64,000 nucleotides of DNA from Hevea brasiliensis (lineage: Eukaryota; Streptophyta; Magnoliopsida; Malpighiales; Euphorbiaceae). Under the pieces are notes generated by a model, which had not been told where the DNA came from, ran no database searches, and saw only the letters and a program-made list of their open reading frames with translations. Position numbers and translations under genes: made by a program. Below, piece after piece: positions 48,971-63,200 of this stretch (position 1 is its first letter; the number at the start of each line of letters is the position of its first letter). The stretch lies in contig NC_079496.1 of the NCBI RefSeq assembly GCF_030052815.1, forward strand, positions 1,860,001 to 1,924,000, read 5' to 3'.

Positions 48971-51900
48971 TGTCACACCTTACCCCTCTGTAAGGCATAA
49001 CATGATCCCGTAGAATAACTAATGAACTACCGAACTTCACCTATCGATAACTCATTAAGTACCCTACAATGGATTTTAAAATTATTTTCTTATTTTTAGA
49101 AGTAGTGAGCATTTTCTAATAGGTATTAAAACATTTAATTAAAGTTTATCAACTAGTTAAAATTTTTGTCCCTTTTCATTTTTCCACAAATTTTAGAAAA
49201 ATTTCGACAGAGTGCCGTCTGTATTTTAATAAAACAGTTCTTCAAATACGTGAAAAAAAAAACACTTCCAATGATTTATCTCATCAACTCAACCTCCATC
49301 ACAACAAATTTCAACATCATTTCTCAACTTCAAAAAATTCAAATCCATAATTTCCAATTCAAAGATTATCCAAAATAATACTAAGTAATTTCATTCAAAT
49401 TAAAACAAAATATTTTCATTCATATTTCATTACAGTTAAAACAAATTACATTCATCCAAAATTTACATTAGAAAAATCCAAACTAATATTATTACAAACT
49501 TTATATAACTGTTCATGACCATTTTCTATATTTACATATATTTACATACATCAAAATAATTTTTACAATCAGGATATAAAATATACCCGATAAAACTTCA
49601 GAGAAGGTGGCTCCACAATCCTTAGTAGCTCACTCTGCTGCTCCTCTAGTCTCTATATCTGCAACAGCAATAATAGCCATCGCTGAGTACTATAACTCAG
49701 TGGTGCACAACATACTAAAATAATCTTTATACGAAATTTAAATCATACTTATTCAAAAACTGAACATGAGAAATAAATTCAAAATATGACTTATAAAATT
49801 TTAATCCAAATAATTTCATTTCGAAAGTCTCAAAACAATTTCATAAAAATACACAGTTATATCATACCATTCGAAACAAATATCATCTCAATAATTAGAG
49901 GCTAATAAGAAGTCATATCATAAGGCTAGCTAGCTCAAATATATGGGAACCCATTCTTTTTTTTCTTTTACTGGCACACACCTCAACACTTCAGTCAGAG
50001 AAGGAATCAAAATTCGAAACTGATTTCCCCCACTAATTGTGCTAGTGAGGTATTCAAATATATGGTCATGATACTGTGGTTTCAAAACTATTTTAACAAT
50101 TTACTAAATATTTATTTTCATTTTAAACACAAATAATTAATCTTTCAACAATTTAAATCAAAAGCATAATAAACATTTCAATCCAATTGTGTTACAATTT
50201 AATATCTCAATTCATTCAAAAATAATTTGCAGAAGAAAATTTACAGAAATTCTATGTTGTGCACAAACCTTATACGAGTCGCCTCTTGGCCTTGACTCGA
50301 CACTTCGGATTCTTTCCCAATATTCCTTTCCACTGAAACACACAGTTTTACAGTGTTTCAGTATCACAACTTATCATAAATCCAAAAATAAATTCAAATC
50401 TACTTATACCTAACTTTAATATGCTAAATTTGATATTCTTTAAAATTTGTATTTCGGGGTTACTATTCATGATACTATTCAAGTCAATTTATTGACTTTC
50501 TAATGCTTAATAGGTATGGGAATTCCAATTTCACCCACATACCACATTTTGGTTACCTAATTTGTTGGTTTTTGTTGTTTTCTCAAATTTTAAGTCTTTT
50601 AGGTAAAATTACAAATTTTTTAGTTTTGGTGTCCTGTTTTGCACTGTTTCATTGGTCATATTGCTATTAGAATTTGGCTAAGTTTTCTTCATAGAAATTG
50701 TTCCTTATTGTCTTAAATTTATTTCCCTTTTTGAATCACTCCATTTGGAATTTTTTAGCTCAAGTTATAGCCATTTGAATATGGCTGGCTGGATTAGCCT
50801 AACCCAGATTTTCTGGATACCAACTTGGTTCTGGCAGTTTTAGGTTACTAACTTTGGGTGGCTAAATGACTTAGTTAAGGGCATAATTTGGACTTGTGTT
50901 CTTCATAAAAGTTGTAGGGCTATGTCTCAACTTTCTACTCGTAAAATTTCAGGTCATTTGGACCTGTCTAACCCAAGTTATGGCCAAATGAACAAACACT
51001 GTTCATTTAGTCATTTTTGTACAGGTCAGATTGCCTAATCTGAATTTGGCCAATTTGTTCACTATGCTATGGTCACTTTCTGGGCATGATTCCTAATGAA
51101 AAATGTGCTATTTTGTGTCTAGTTTCATTCCCAATTAGCCTCACACCAATTGAGTTTGTAAATTTTTAGTTTTGGTCCCTGAAAGGGACCTTGGTCACGC
51201 TGCCTGCAGAATGTCCATAACCAATCCGAATTTCCATTTGGTTCCAACACTTCCAACACACCACAAGTGGTCATACATGACCATTTTTCAGCTCAAACAA
51301 GGTCAAACACACCATTTGACCAATTCTCAAAATTTTGTCTCCCAAACCCTAGGTCCAAAACCCTAACCTTGTAATTCATTCACTTATTGCAAATAAAGTA
51401 TCTCACTATGTTCTACACACTTAATTACACTTCTATATCACTTTAACTTCATCAAACTCAACCAATTTCAACTCCCATATAAGCTGGCTGAAATTCACAA
51501 TTAGTCCCACAAATTTTTTTTGTTTCCATTTTTCATAATTTCTAAGTTTATTCAACTATAAACACAATAATTAAACTAGAAATTTCAAGTTTAGCTTACT
51601 AACCTTTCTTAGAATTTCAAATCCTTCAATTCTCTATCTTTTTCCCTTTCTTTTCTCCTTCAAGCTTCTTTTCTAGTTGAGATAGCAAGTTTTTTTTAGG
51701 GTTTTGGGTTAAACTTATTAGGCAAAACTAAGTTTTTCAAGCTTTAAAAGCTTATTAATGGTGGAACAATAAAGGGAGAGAGGTTTGGGAAGTGTGGCTG
51801 CCAGCTTGGATAAGGAAGAAGGGAGTGATATTTTCTTTTCTTTTTTTTTGTCATTTATGTCTTTTAATTATCTATTTGACTTAGTCCAATTTGTAGGAAA

Positions 51901-52497
51901 AGTTAAATTAATTTTGACATCATGATGATGTCATCCAAGTGATGTAAATAACCTTTTTCTTTTCTTTTTTTTTATTTATTTTTCTTTAGTTCTTTAATTT
52001 AATTCTTGATCCTGAAATTTTCTTTTCTCCTATTTTATTGGACAGTTTGGTCAGAGGTCAGCTCTAGGGGTGAACTGACCAAATTGCCCCTCGCCGGTTC
52101 GACCCGGTTTGCAAATAATTTAATATTTCTTTCAGATCTTTGACCTAATTATTTGACCTATTTAACAATTCTTTTTTGTGATTTTCTCTTTTTCACTGTG
52201 TTCGCAATAGTCCTAAGGACCACGGCGTCACATTTTACGGTTCGAAATTTGAGTTTAAATCAATCTCGCAGTCCTTTCCGAAAAGGTCACCCATTGTTGT
52301 GACTCTCGGCTCATTTAACTTCTTGTATTATGTTTTTCTTATTTATACTTAACTATTTGGCAATTACTAATTATTTGCGTTCAGGGCTTAACCAGGTGTC
52401 TTAGACATGGTTCTAATCCCCTTAATTGTCCGGACCGACATCAGTCACCGGAATAGTAAAATATACCAGGCTATGCATATAGGGGTGTTACAAACTA
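48966..52497. mobile_element. 3.5 kb solo LTR nested in the copia gag
   Basis: The insert is 48971-52492 (3,522 bp), starting TGTCACACC and ending GGTGTTACA, near-perfect inverted termini. Flanks aacca (48966-48970) and aacta (52493-52497) are a 5 bp target duplication with one change. Gag reads in frame across the site if the insert and one flank are ignored, so the boundaries are exact. No coding domain is present inside. A Ty3/gypsy origin is likely from the length, but unproven. Confidence 0.88.
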
Positions 52498-53082
52498 GCA
52501 TGTTAAGTAAATTAACCAAGGTGTATTCGTGCTTAGTCATATAGAAATTTGTCACAAAATTCCCAAATGACTCAGGTAGGGAATGAACGATCAAATCCGT
52601 CTGCAATTGGAAATCCATGTTAAATTCAAGATGTTTCAACTGCTCTATAAGCCGAATCATCTTGTGGACATGATCCCAACATTTTGTCCCTTAGACATCC
52701 TCATTCGAAATAGCTGCCTAGATATCTCATACCTAACATTCCTGCTATGCTCACCATACAACTCTTGCAGGTGAAGAAAGATCTCACTTGCACTCTGCAT
52801 GTTCTCATGCTGCTTCTGTAACTCATTACTCATAGAAGCAGGCATGTAACATTTGGCTCTCATATTATGCTCCTTTCGCTTGTCCAAAGTATCATGTTCC
52901 TCTTGAGTGGCCTCTAGAGATAAGGGGCCAGAAACCTTTGAGTCTATAACATATCCAATACGTTCTAGGTTCAGGACAAGTTTTAAATTTCTTAGCCAAT
53001 CAGAAAGATTAGGTCCCGTCAACCTATTGTGATCAAGTATACTCGCAAGGATATTGGATGGTGGTGGTTATTGTGTGCTCAT
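52493..53082 (-). pseudogene. copia gag 5' part (decayed)
   Basis: Begins at the ATG at 53082, with a stop after four codons. Family features are NLSDWLRNLKLVLNLERIGY, CYMPASMSNELQKQHE and LHLQELYGEHSRNVRYEISR, typical of copia gag (UBN2). It continues to LVNLLNML, where the nested LTR interrupts it. Confidence 0.85.
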
Positions 53083-54642
53083 TATTTTCAGAAAATTAAC
53101 TGCAGAAAATAACTAGATCAATTAGTAAATGTATCAAGTATTTAACCCAAATGATTATAGTCTTTTAATCAAATTGGTCCTTCCACTAACTTGGCGAATC
53201 CTACACTTCCAAGGTAGAAAACAAAAATCCTAGTTGGATGGATTTCTAGTGGGTGATTGAATTCTTATAGTCTTATTGATCATTCTCAGGCACATCCATT
53301 ATTGGAATTACAATAAACTATAAGTAAGCAACTCCTTACCCATCACATCTCATGTGAGGTTCAATCATTCATCTAGCCCCTAATGCTCAAAATCTCAGGC
53401 ACATCCATTATTGATTTATCTTGCATTAGTTAAGTTGATCCCATTGAGACAGTAAACATGCAAATAAATTTAATGTCCTCAGGCACATCCATTATTGGCC
53501 ATCAACTATTTATATATTTACAATATCTCATGCTTAACAATTATCTTTAAGAAAATCTCTTAAATTAAATGCATCACGTACAAGTATTTAAAATTTTTTA
53601 AAATAATTGCCTCAATGGAGGGCCCATGATATAATTACTTTAATTATACCATTTCCAACTTAATCATTTGTTTGGAAGATTTAGTGGTCGTCTTAATTAC
53701 TGTTATGGTCTCACTTTGCACATTATCCATTTGGCACATATATCATATACTTGCATACATTCCCATACATCTCATGCATACATAGATAAACAAATAATAT
53801 GGTATGATCATGGACTTTCTAAGGGATTAAATTCTGAGCCACCAAGAATTGAATCAGGGCATTCCTAGGCGTATTTCATTCATTCATTTTATAAGAGTTG
53901 CTGAAGGAGTACATAATCAACACTTGATCTTGATTTCCTCCCACTGGTCCCACCAATGCTCTTGACCTCCTTGATCTACTTGCAATCCAATTACATTGTA
54001 ATTATTGGCATACTAAGGCGAATTTATAAGAATATGGACTTTAAAGTCCTCAAATAAATGAAATTACAACCCAAATTATTACAACACTTATAATACATGC
54101 CACTAAAATAAAATTAATTATTTTACAACAAAAAAAAATAAAAGAAATAAATCCAATCACATTAGTCTTGTATTGTCCATGATTATCCATCATGCATATT
54201 AAAATTTAACAATTAAATAAAATACACATACTAAAAAATTAAATTGAATATCACATATTCAACAAAAAAATTTAGATTTGAATTTCATTCAAACAAATTT
54301 AAAAATTCAGATTTGAAACTTATTCAAACAAATTTAAATTTAGAAATTCTTTCCAAATTTAATACCTTGAAAACAATTTTCAAAAATTAATTGTGTGATT
54401 AAAATTTCTAATTAAATAATTTAATTAGGTATAGGATTGATTATGGATCTTAAAATATACAACAATTGCATAATTAAGCCCATAACCATGCGTGCCATTG
54501 AGGTACCATTGATGCCGCCACCATTGATGAATCCAACATGCATGCCGCCACACATATGGCACCCAAATAGCTTTAGATCAATTCAAATTTGATCCAATCA
54601 CACAATTAAATCTCATATTCAATCCTAATGGTAAATATAGTA
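53083..54642 (-). other. copia 5' untranslated leader
   Basis: The 1.56 kb between the primer-binding site and gag has no coding segment. It holds four or more copies of a caggcacatccattattgg word at 53289-53310, 53394-53416 and 53480-53502, in a roughly 90-110 bp spaced pattern. A direct internal repeat of aaatttaaaaattcagatttga type lies near 54270-54340. Confidence 0.6.
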
Positions 54643-54654
54643 GCTCTGATACCA
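54643..54654 (-). promoter_or_regulatory. Primer-binding site (initiator tRNA-Met)
   Basis: The minus strand reads TGGTATCAGAGC, the classic plant copia sequence complementary to the 3' end of initiator methionine tRNA. It lies two bases inside the 5' LTR. Confidence 0.95.
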
Positions 54655-54656
54655 AT

Positions 54657-56739
54657 TGAAGAAGCGGAAGTATAGTGATTTGTTCATTAGAGCATTTAAT
54701 TTCAAAATTTTTCTTTTAGGGTTACATACATCATGCCACATCTTTTATGTGCTTAATTAATTTTAATGCTCAATTGCATATTAAAACACTTTTAATATGT
54801 ATTAGGATCTATGTTTGTCATTTAAGATTATGAATTAACAAATTAATTTATTTAAACCCTAGTTTAAAAGAGGAGTTTGAGTACTAACCTCTTTGATGCA
54901 CTATGGATGCAATTGGCACCTTTAGGAAGCACCTAAGACCCCAAGTGTTGTCCCTCTAGCTTGTCCACACCAAGATCACCAATGGGCAGCCCCTAAATCA
55001 GCTTCTCAAGCCTTATCAACCAAATATAATTTGAGTTTTTGCCTTTAGAGAGGTTGTATGTATGTATAGGACACTAGAAACAATTTCTAGCAGTTTTAAT
55101 TCAAAGCAATTTGGGCAATTCTCTTTGAATTGATGAGAAAAGATGAAGAGAAGAGGGAAGAAAGGTGTGCCGCCACCTTTAGACAAGAAACTGTTTTCTT
55201 TTATTCTTCTTTCTTTTCCCTTTTATAATTAGGTCATTAAGTCACTTAAACCCTATGCCACATGTCACCTCCACATTGCATCTTATTTTTAATTGACTTA
55301 ATTACATTAAGTCAAGTGTCAAAGCTAGATTTAATCTTGACTTTGATCACCTTGCATAATAAGAAGACAAATGACAAACTTATATGATACCATGTGTCAC
55401 CATCTCATGATGCCACATCTCACCATGTGAAATGACCAAATTACCCTTATGTTGTAATTTTGAGTTCTCAATCCAAAATCATTATTTCTCCTATTGTAAT
55501 CAATTTATATCAAATATAAATTAATTAATCTCTATTAATTAATTTTTCACAATTAAATTCATATTTAAACACTTTAAATATAAATTTAACTTATACTATA
55601 CATCCAATAACCTAGATTTGGTTTCAAGCCATGCTAGGGACTTTGCAATCTTATTGCAAATCAAACCTATTTAATTAATTGATTAAACTCTTTAATTAAT
55701 CAATTAAATCACATTTTACTTGGTGATTATCTTGTGTATGTGTATAACTCACTAGGCTCATCACTAATTGGCAATGAGATATGATATTAACTATTAATAT
55801 CATCAGAACTCTTTCTTACCATGAATGATTTCTCTAAATCATTTTAGACATCTCATAGACCATGGTTGACACCTAGCATAGCGTGCCATGGCCACCCAAT
55901 CAGTAACAAGGAATACCTTAAATGAACCTATAATCATATGTTACAATGCACTAGAATCTCTCTGTTGCAAAATTCCAATTCGAGGTGGAGTCATGGTTTA
56001 TGTCAAACCCCATTTGCTATGAATATTATATTCTCTTTTAATTCCAGTTCTTAATTAATTAGATTTTATTGTCAGAAATTTTTTTCTGACTAAATCTGTC
56101 TATCCTGGCCAGAAACTTGAAACATCAAGAACAATTAAATGAACATAGGATTTTATCCTTATTTACTTAGGGTAACAGATTCCATCTTGATCAACACCTA
56201 TCTCCATATATAACTAGTAGGAGCCAACACATGCCCATATACCCATACACAGTACAAGTATGAAAGCAGTATCAAACTCAAATCACCTATATACAAGATA
56301 ACTGTGTTATCTCAAGTTTAAAGATTATATGCACTGATATGATATATAACAATGCATTGACAAGAGTAAACTCTATGTACTTGTCATATGCGTCACTGGT
56401 TCGGCCTACTTATCATGTATAAGTGCCTATTATATTTGTTATGTGGCTCCATCTTATTTATAAAATATCTTGGAAATAAATATGATTATAATCTTTCTGG
56501 ATAAGTCATGTCCTATGTGAAGTATCTTCGATTGTGAACTAATTTATGATACTTTGTGCTAGAAATACTGTCACTCATATTCTTAACAACTTAAAAATAG
56601 AATTTCTAACAAAATATCAATGGACATTTTCTATTACACATGAATACATTATGTAAACGGAAAAGTGAAATTGCCTTTTATTAATAAAATATGTACAAAA
56701 TACATATAAAATGATATACTCTAGGGCATACTACTAACA
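54657..56739 (-). repeat. 5' LTR of the copia element
   Basis: 2,083 bp; the partner of 43548-45642. It carries about 33 extra bases near 55300 relative to the 3' LTR. Confidence 0.93.
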
Positions 56740-56744
56740 TTTAC

Positions 56745-57231
56745 TATTCGATTTAATTGATTTTATCGATTTTAACTGATAAAAAATTGAACCGAACTGA
56801 AAACCGAATATACTAAAAGTTTAAACTGAACCGCACCGATAAAACTAAAAACCGAACCAATTGAACTGAAATGACTCTGTTCGGTTCGGTTTTTCGGTTC
56901 ACACAAAAAACTGCACAGGCCTAGGTGGTAGTGAACATGAAACAAAGTTTTGGGACGGATTATAAAAATTACCCATTAGATTTAGATCCAATAGTATACA
57001 ATGATCAATTAAAACCAAAAAAGCGGCCTGGGAGTGCTATAAATTAATTTTTCATGATCTCCAGGTTTGTTGTTCAACTGTAATACAAATAACAAAACTA
57101 TATTTTTTCAACATATGATTTTGATAATGATAGTTCTATTCTTTCTTGGCTATATATTTACATGAAATTTAAATCTGACTCCAAACACCAGTAGTGGAAT
57201 TTTCTAGCCACTTCACATAATACTTTTGCCT
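56745..57231. other. Right part of the ggttcggtt element and 3' flank of the LIN-like gene
   Basis: 56745-56910 resumes the element split by the copia insertion, with ccgaac and cggttcggttt words. The rest is the presumed 3' untranslated region of the minus-strand gene. Confidence 0.5.
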
Positions 57232-60200
57232 TTAGAGTGGTATCCAGCCCTGTAAAAGAGGAACAACCATTGAAGTGTAACTCACAAAAAAGATTAGAGA
57301 TTACCTCCATTTATAATCCACCAACTCCCATGCAGTACAAAATGAGAAGCTTAAAATGAACATACCTTGATTAATCCTTTCTCTGTACCACATAGAACAA
57401 TGTCATTGGCAGTGATGAGGCTTGTTATTCTGCTGCCTGCTGATATCCTTCCCACATTCTGTTGTGTGCCTCTCAGCCATATCTAATTTCACAGATAGTA
57501 TTCATAGTGAAAAATTGAAAATTACTTATCATTTGTGGCAACCCGCCACAGCTGCTTAGGGCAAGATTTATCGGGTATAATTTTTTCATAAGAGAAAGTG
57601 GGAAAACTCAATACCTGAAGGGTACTAGTTGATGAGCTGCAATTCAAGTATATAAAGTCTTCTACTGCTTCCATTGCTACTATGTTTCTGCCTTTCCCTA
57701 TTACTATTGACATTTGGGGCTTGTAATGTGTTCTCCATTCCTGCAACATTCTTCCAATCACTTGAGGCTTTTTCTCGTATTGTATTAGATTCACATTTAT
57801 GGTTCTTTAGTTCTTACCTTAACTTTTGAACCCTCAACGATTGAACTTGCACTGTAAAGCCAATCTTTGTGCACAGCAATAGAATTGATGGGCTTTTTTT
57901 GCATCCTCCAACTCTTTATTGGCTGCTTGATCTCTCTCTCCCTATTGTTTGCAATGGCTAATTCCTGAAATGGAAATTTGCCGTGTAAAGTGTTTTGCTA
58001 GGATAGTGAACAGTGTCACAATAAGTTACAAGTTTTCATGTCTTACATAATTTCTATATATTTCATTCACTTTTTGCATTTATTCATTCACTTTCTGCAA
58101 TCACTACAGCACTGACTCACTGTACATTTTTGTTTCCAATTTTCACACGGGTTTGTATGAAAAAGAGGCCTATAGAAACCAACCCACCTGTATGCTTGAA
58201 TCCATGCAGCCTATGTAAAGCGTTCCCTGGATTGCAGTCATACACTTCACCTTCTTAGTCTTGCTTATCTCTCTGACTATTCTGGATGAATCAAACACCT
58301 GACAAATAACAAGTCCTATAGTTGAATGACTTTTCCACATTCAGTTTTTCAAGGGTATTACAGATTTTTTTTTTCTCAATGAATTAACAGATTAGTATGT
58401 GCGCAACAAATAATCAATGTGGTCATCATTATTATCTTGTTGACTAGTACCTTCATCCCATGGCTTTGGGTGATAATAAAAATCATTTGGCCATATGTTT
58501 CTATCTTTTGAATTGATTCCTTCATTGCTATAACTTCAATGCACTCCAATTTTCTATGGACCATTTGCCAAACCTGCAGGATCAAGGCATGGTTTAAAAA
58601 TGGATGATTTACATTTCCTACATGGCTGCATAGGTAGATCAATAGTTGAATGCAATCTATGTTTTGCAAATACCCTGATTGTCTTATCAGAAGATCCACT
58701 TAGAAGACTTTCCCCAGGTTCAAAGAGTGAAAAACATGTGACTGCCTTTTTGTGCTCTTTCAGGTCCCATACAAGAGTGGCTGACTGCTGTTTGATGTCC
58801 CACACCTGTTTAATTCATTAGCACACAAGTCTTTTTTGTTTTGAATCTTTGCAAGAACCAAGAATCCAACTTTAAAATAGATGACAATAGTACATACCTT
58901 AATCGAACCATCAGAATAGCCACTGAAAAGCAGTCCCATGTAATAGATAAGAGCAGTTACTGCTCCACTGCTGTTGTGCTTTGCCTCTAAAATTTGTGTA
59001 TGTACACAGGATATACGCTGTTCTTGCCATTATAAGAAGTTGGGTTAGACAATATAAAGAATCTGACACATGGGTTCTGGAGAAAACATTGATTTTAGAA
59101 TACTAACAGAATTGTTGGGCAAATAAAAGTCTGCTACTCTATGTAGTTCCTCAGCCACCCAGGTTACACTTGAAAAACGTCTTAGGGACTCCCTTACCCC
59201 TTCTGAGAAATGGATTAGTTTCTGCATCCCTACACAGAAAACATGCATCTAAATAGGGGCTCAACAAATTGCTTAATCATTGTTATGCTAGTAGCCATTA
59301 GATCAAAGGAGGGTCATTCTTGGTGCAGTGAAACAGCCTCCTCAGGATTAAGGGAAAGGTTGAATCTATTTTTGGTTGAGTTATATATGATTTTACAATG
59401 AAACATTGTTGAGTTATGGCGCATATTAGTAAGAGGGAAATTTACTGTTAAGTAAAGCCACCGGCAAAGGGATTAGCTCCACAACAAGAGGTAGAATGCC
59501 TCTCATGTTGATGTTCCTAGGGGCCTTTTTCATTATTGGGGTGGTTATATAAATCCTATTTGTATTAGGAATTCAGGGTGCACAAGGATTAAATCAATAT
59601 ACACAGGACTATAATGTTCTCATTCTCAATAGTGTAAAAAGTTACATGAACAAGGTCATACTCACTGCTGAACCACCTAAAAATTATTGTGTTCATTTTT
59701 TTCTCTCTATTTTCTATTTTGTGTGTGTTCTTGGGTATTTTCCACTAGCAATCTATCTTTTATTGGTGTGAGTTCCTGTTAGTTGTTACTCAGTAAGGGA
59801 ATTACCTTTGCCTGAAGTGTAGTTATAAATGCACAGACAGGCAAGAAGTCTTTCTTCAAATGCTGCTCCTGGATGCAGAAATTGCTCAATCCCATTAAGC
59901 AGTATTTCACATGCAGAATTTCTTAGGCTGTTTGGATACTTGGAAATTTCACATCCAATCCATGCAATTGCTGTGAGAGAGTTCCGAGAGACCTTCCTGA
60001 TCTTACTTCTTATACCTGTATCTAAAGCTTGGAAGACAGGTCTTCCTGTACTAATGATGCCTTTTGCAATCTTGCTACACCATGAGTCAATTCCTGCATC
60101 CTGCATTTCATGAACCTCTCCCTTAATCTCTCTACTTAATAGGGAGAAAACGCATTGATTGGATTTATTTGTTCATTTGTTTCTTACATCTTACCTGCAG

Positions 60201-63200
60201 GCTTTCATCTGACCAGTCAAAATTTCTGATCATATTCCGATGATACACAGAGGTCACACCGGCCTTTTTCACCAGCAATGCAACTGTGTATGGTTCCCCT
60301 GTCCAACTATAAGTTCCTCCAATGTTTGCCAGAATGAAAGTAGATAGTTGCTGCAAAGTAGAGTTTTCTTCAGACCCCACTGACTTGAGGATGATTTGCA
60401 TGGCCTCTTCCATGAACATACTTTTTCCAGATGAATGTTCCTGCATATATTCAATATCTAACCAGTTCAATTCAAATCATATCATGTGGTAATTTAAATG
60501 CTGTTATTTTTAATTAATTTAATATATAAAGATCCGAAAAAAATTTTGAGGTATAAAGCATGTTAGATCAATAAATGATATATTCTCCTGTGAGATTTTA
60601 GCTTCCAAGTTACAGTACTAACCAAAGCATCTAATTGCAGAAATAAATTTGCTGCCAGAAGTTGGTAATCAGGTTGAAGTTGTTGGACACACTGCAACAG
60701 CAAGTGCATAATCTCATCAATTCCTTCTTTACGTATCCGTAGCAAAAGGCTAATGGCTGATGACCTGGCAAAAATGTGGAAAGTAAATGGTGTTAAAAGC
60801 CCGTTCTGAATTAGTTTTTCCCCTTCTGTTCTGCTTGGAAATAAATGACATGCTTTTCTCTTATGTAATGACCATAGGATGTTTATATTTTTTGTACTGG
60901 AGTAATATGGTTGATAGAATCCTGGTTCATATTAGAATGCATTTTCTGATTGGATAATTTTTACAGAACCAAATTACACTTACTCATACCTTGGCATGCA
61001 AAGGATTTCATGGAAAAACTGAAGAGCTGTGAACTTGGCACGCTTCACATTACTTTTTAGGAGATGTTTAAATGGAGCCACAGGAGTAATTTGTGATAAA
61101 TGTTTTCTGCATTGTCCATCAAACTGCATGCATTTTATCAAAATGTTGGCCATAGAGATGCACTCTTCCAAATTATTTTCTCTAGCAACATCTAAGATCC
61201 TACTAAGAATTCGAGGAGAATTGATAGCAGCCAAGTGCATGTTATTAGTAGCACAGTCGAATGCAGTTACTAGTATTTCAATAATCATCAATGATGCTGC
61301 AGGAGGTGTCAGCAGTTCTGAAGCTGGTTTTCCTTTATATCTATTTGAAGTGCACACTATCTCCATCAATTCTGGAAGAATGTCTAATGTCTTTATTTCT
61401 ACTGGAGATGGTTCTATCAGGTAGATAAGAATAGCTGCCTCATGCACATTTTGCTTTAGAGCAGTTGCCAAATCGCATAACCTCAAACCCTTCTTCTTGA
61501 TATCTTCTATAGCTGACTTGTTTATTGATGCAATAGTTGAAAGAATAGATATCGATGCCCTTAAGACATTTTCCCCTTTAGAATTTGATATAGCAGTTAG
61601 CAGCTGATCCAGAATAATTTCCTTTAAGATTGTGTATTTTATTCCTTTTTTGCAGTCTAACATTTTGTAAACGGATGTAACTTCTACAGCATATTCTTCT
61701 TCACATTTTGCTAATCCTTCTGAGAAGCATAGCCTTGAAATAGCTTTCTCAAATATCGTCATTAACTCGATGTTGGAATCCTTTCCAGAATGCAGACAAA
61801 ATTCATTCATGCTATTTTGGCTGTGGTCATCCCTCTGCATAAGCCTACAATTCTTAAGTGCTGTGGTTGCTTCTTGATCAGTCACTTGGGCCTTGTGTCT
61901 CCATTGTGGCCTCTGAGCTGAATTGTCTTCAACATTGCAATCTAGGAAGGAGCCTGACTTTCTATTTCTAAGCTCCAAGATGGATAAATCAAAATCGCTG
62001 ATAGAACTTGGGCATCTACCAGAATATAATCTACTAATATTTACTGGATCAACTTCCTGCACTTTTTGTTGAGAAGCATGTGGAAAAACCATCATTGTGC
62101 ATATTTGATCTAATTTCAAGCAAGAAGCCTGTGGTGTCCTGTACAGAAATAAAAACAGTTTCAATTTTAAATTCTCTATCGCATTCGCGTGTAATAAGTA
62201 AAAGTGCCCTATAATTGTGATTCTGAACATAACTGTTCACAAACTGCTGGCTGCAGATCATCTTCACCTGCAGTTCTAATTGAGCTTGTACTTTCATCGA
62301 TGTTTACCTGATAGGCAAATGGGTAAGTGACTAGTCAACAGCTATAATTCTCAAAAAAAAAAAAAAAGGCTTATTTTGTCTTTCAAACCATTACCTCCAC
62401 ATCATCTTCTTCCAGATAATAACTGTAGCTTGAATTTACTGAAGTTGGTGTATCTGATTGGGATTCCAACAATACTTCCTGGAGGCATTTGATGCTTGTA
62501 TACTTTTCAGTGTGAATTTTTAACTTTGGAACTTGATCCAAATGATTAAAAGATTTATTATTATCATTAAGTTCTTGAATTTCCATGCATGTCTTAGTTT
62601 TGTCTGCAGTATCATCAGCTGTATATTCTTGAGGATCAAGTGGATGCACTTTCTCATCCTGCATTAACTATGAGAATTTTTTTTTTAAATTCAGAACTAA
62701 CCAATTTTCTCACATAAGAGAATATCTGTATTTGCACATAGTCTGAATGAAATTACACGTTAGTTTCGGGCTTACCTTGTATTTTTGCACGAAGTGTCCC
62801 TCCTCAATTGAATTTGAAGAGTTACTGCTGTTAGTCACTTGCCTGTTATGAGAAGCCAATGATTATGGGATGTTTCAAGGGCATTAAAATTCATATAGTT
62901 TCTAAATGTAGAGAAAGTTGAATGGTATTTTTACAAACCAAAAACAATGAATGAAGACAAACTAATTAAATGACAATCATGTTCTTTATGCTACACTATT
63001 GAGAAGCTAATCCTAAATTATTCAAATGGCTTAATATGAAAATTATTGTTATAATCCAAAATTATTCAAATGGCTTAATATGAAAATTATTGCTATCAAA
63101 TTTCAATCTACAATCATTTATTAGAATTCTGTTTTTTTTTTTTTTTTTTATCTTTATTAACTACGATAGCAGGAGAAGTAAAACTTACCAAAAATGCTGT

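Larger units (their letters stand above)
43543..56744 (-). mobile_element. 13.2 kb Ty1/copia retrotransposon (decayed, nested insertion)
   Basis: The element is 43548-56739, transcribed leftward, flanked by the 5 bp duplication tttac at 43543-43547 and 56740-56744. LTRs are 43548-45642 (3') and 54657-56739 (5'). A primer-binding site and a polypurine tract adjoin the correct LTRs. Gag, protease, integrase, reverse transcriptase and RNase H follow in copia order but are broken by many stops. About 20 mismatches in the first 265 aligned LTR bases, counted by eye, indicate an old insertion. A 3.5 kb solo LTR inside gag explains part of the large size. The long LTRs suggest an Angela/Tork-like lineage, inferred only. 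Confidence 0.93.

Noticed and set aside
43548..56739. Functional copia element
   Set aside because: Gag has a stop after four codons, pol has many stops, and gag is split by a 3.5 kb insertion.
61029..61424. 131-codon + strand frame
   Set aside because: Antisense shadow of the large LIN-like exon 60990-62138.
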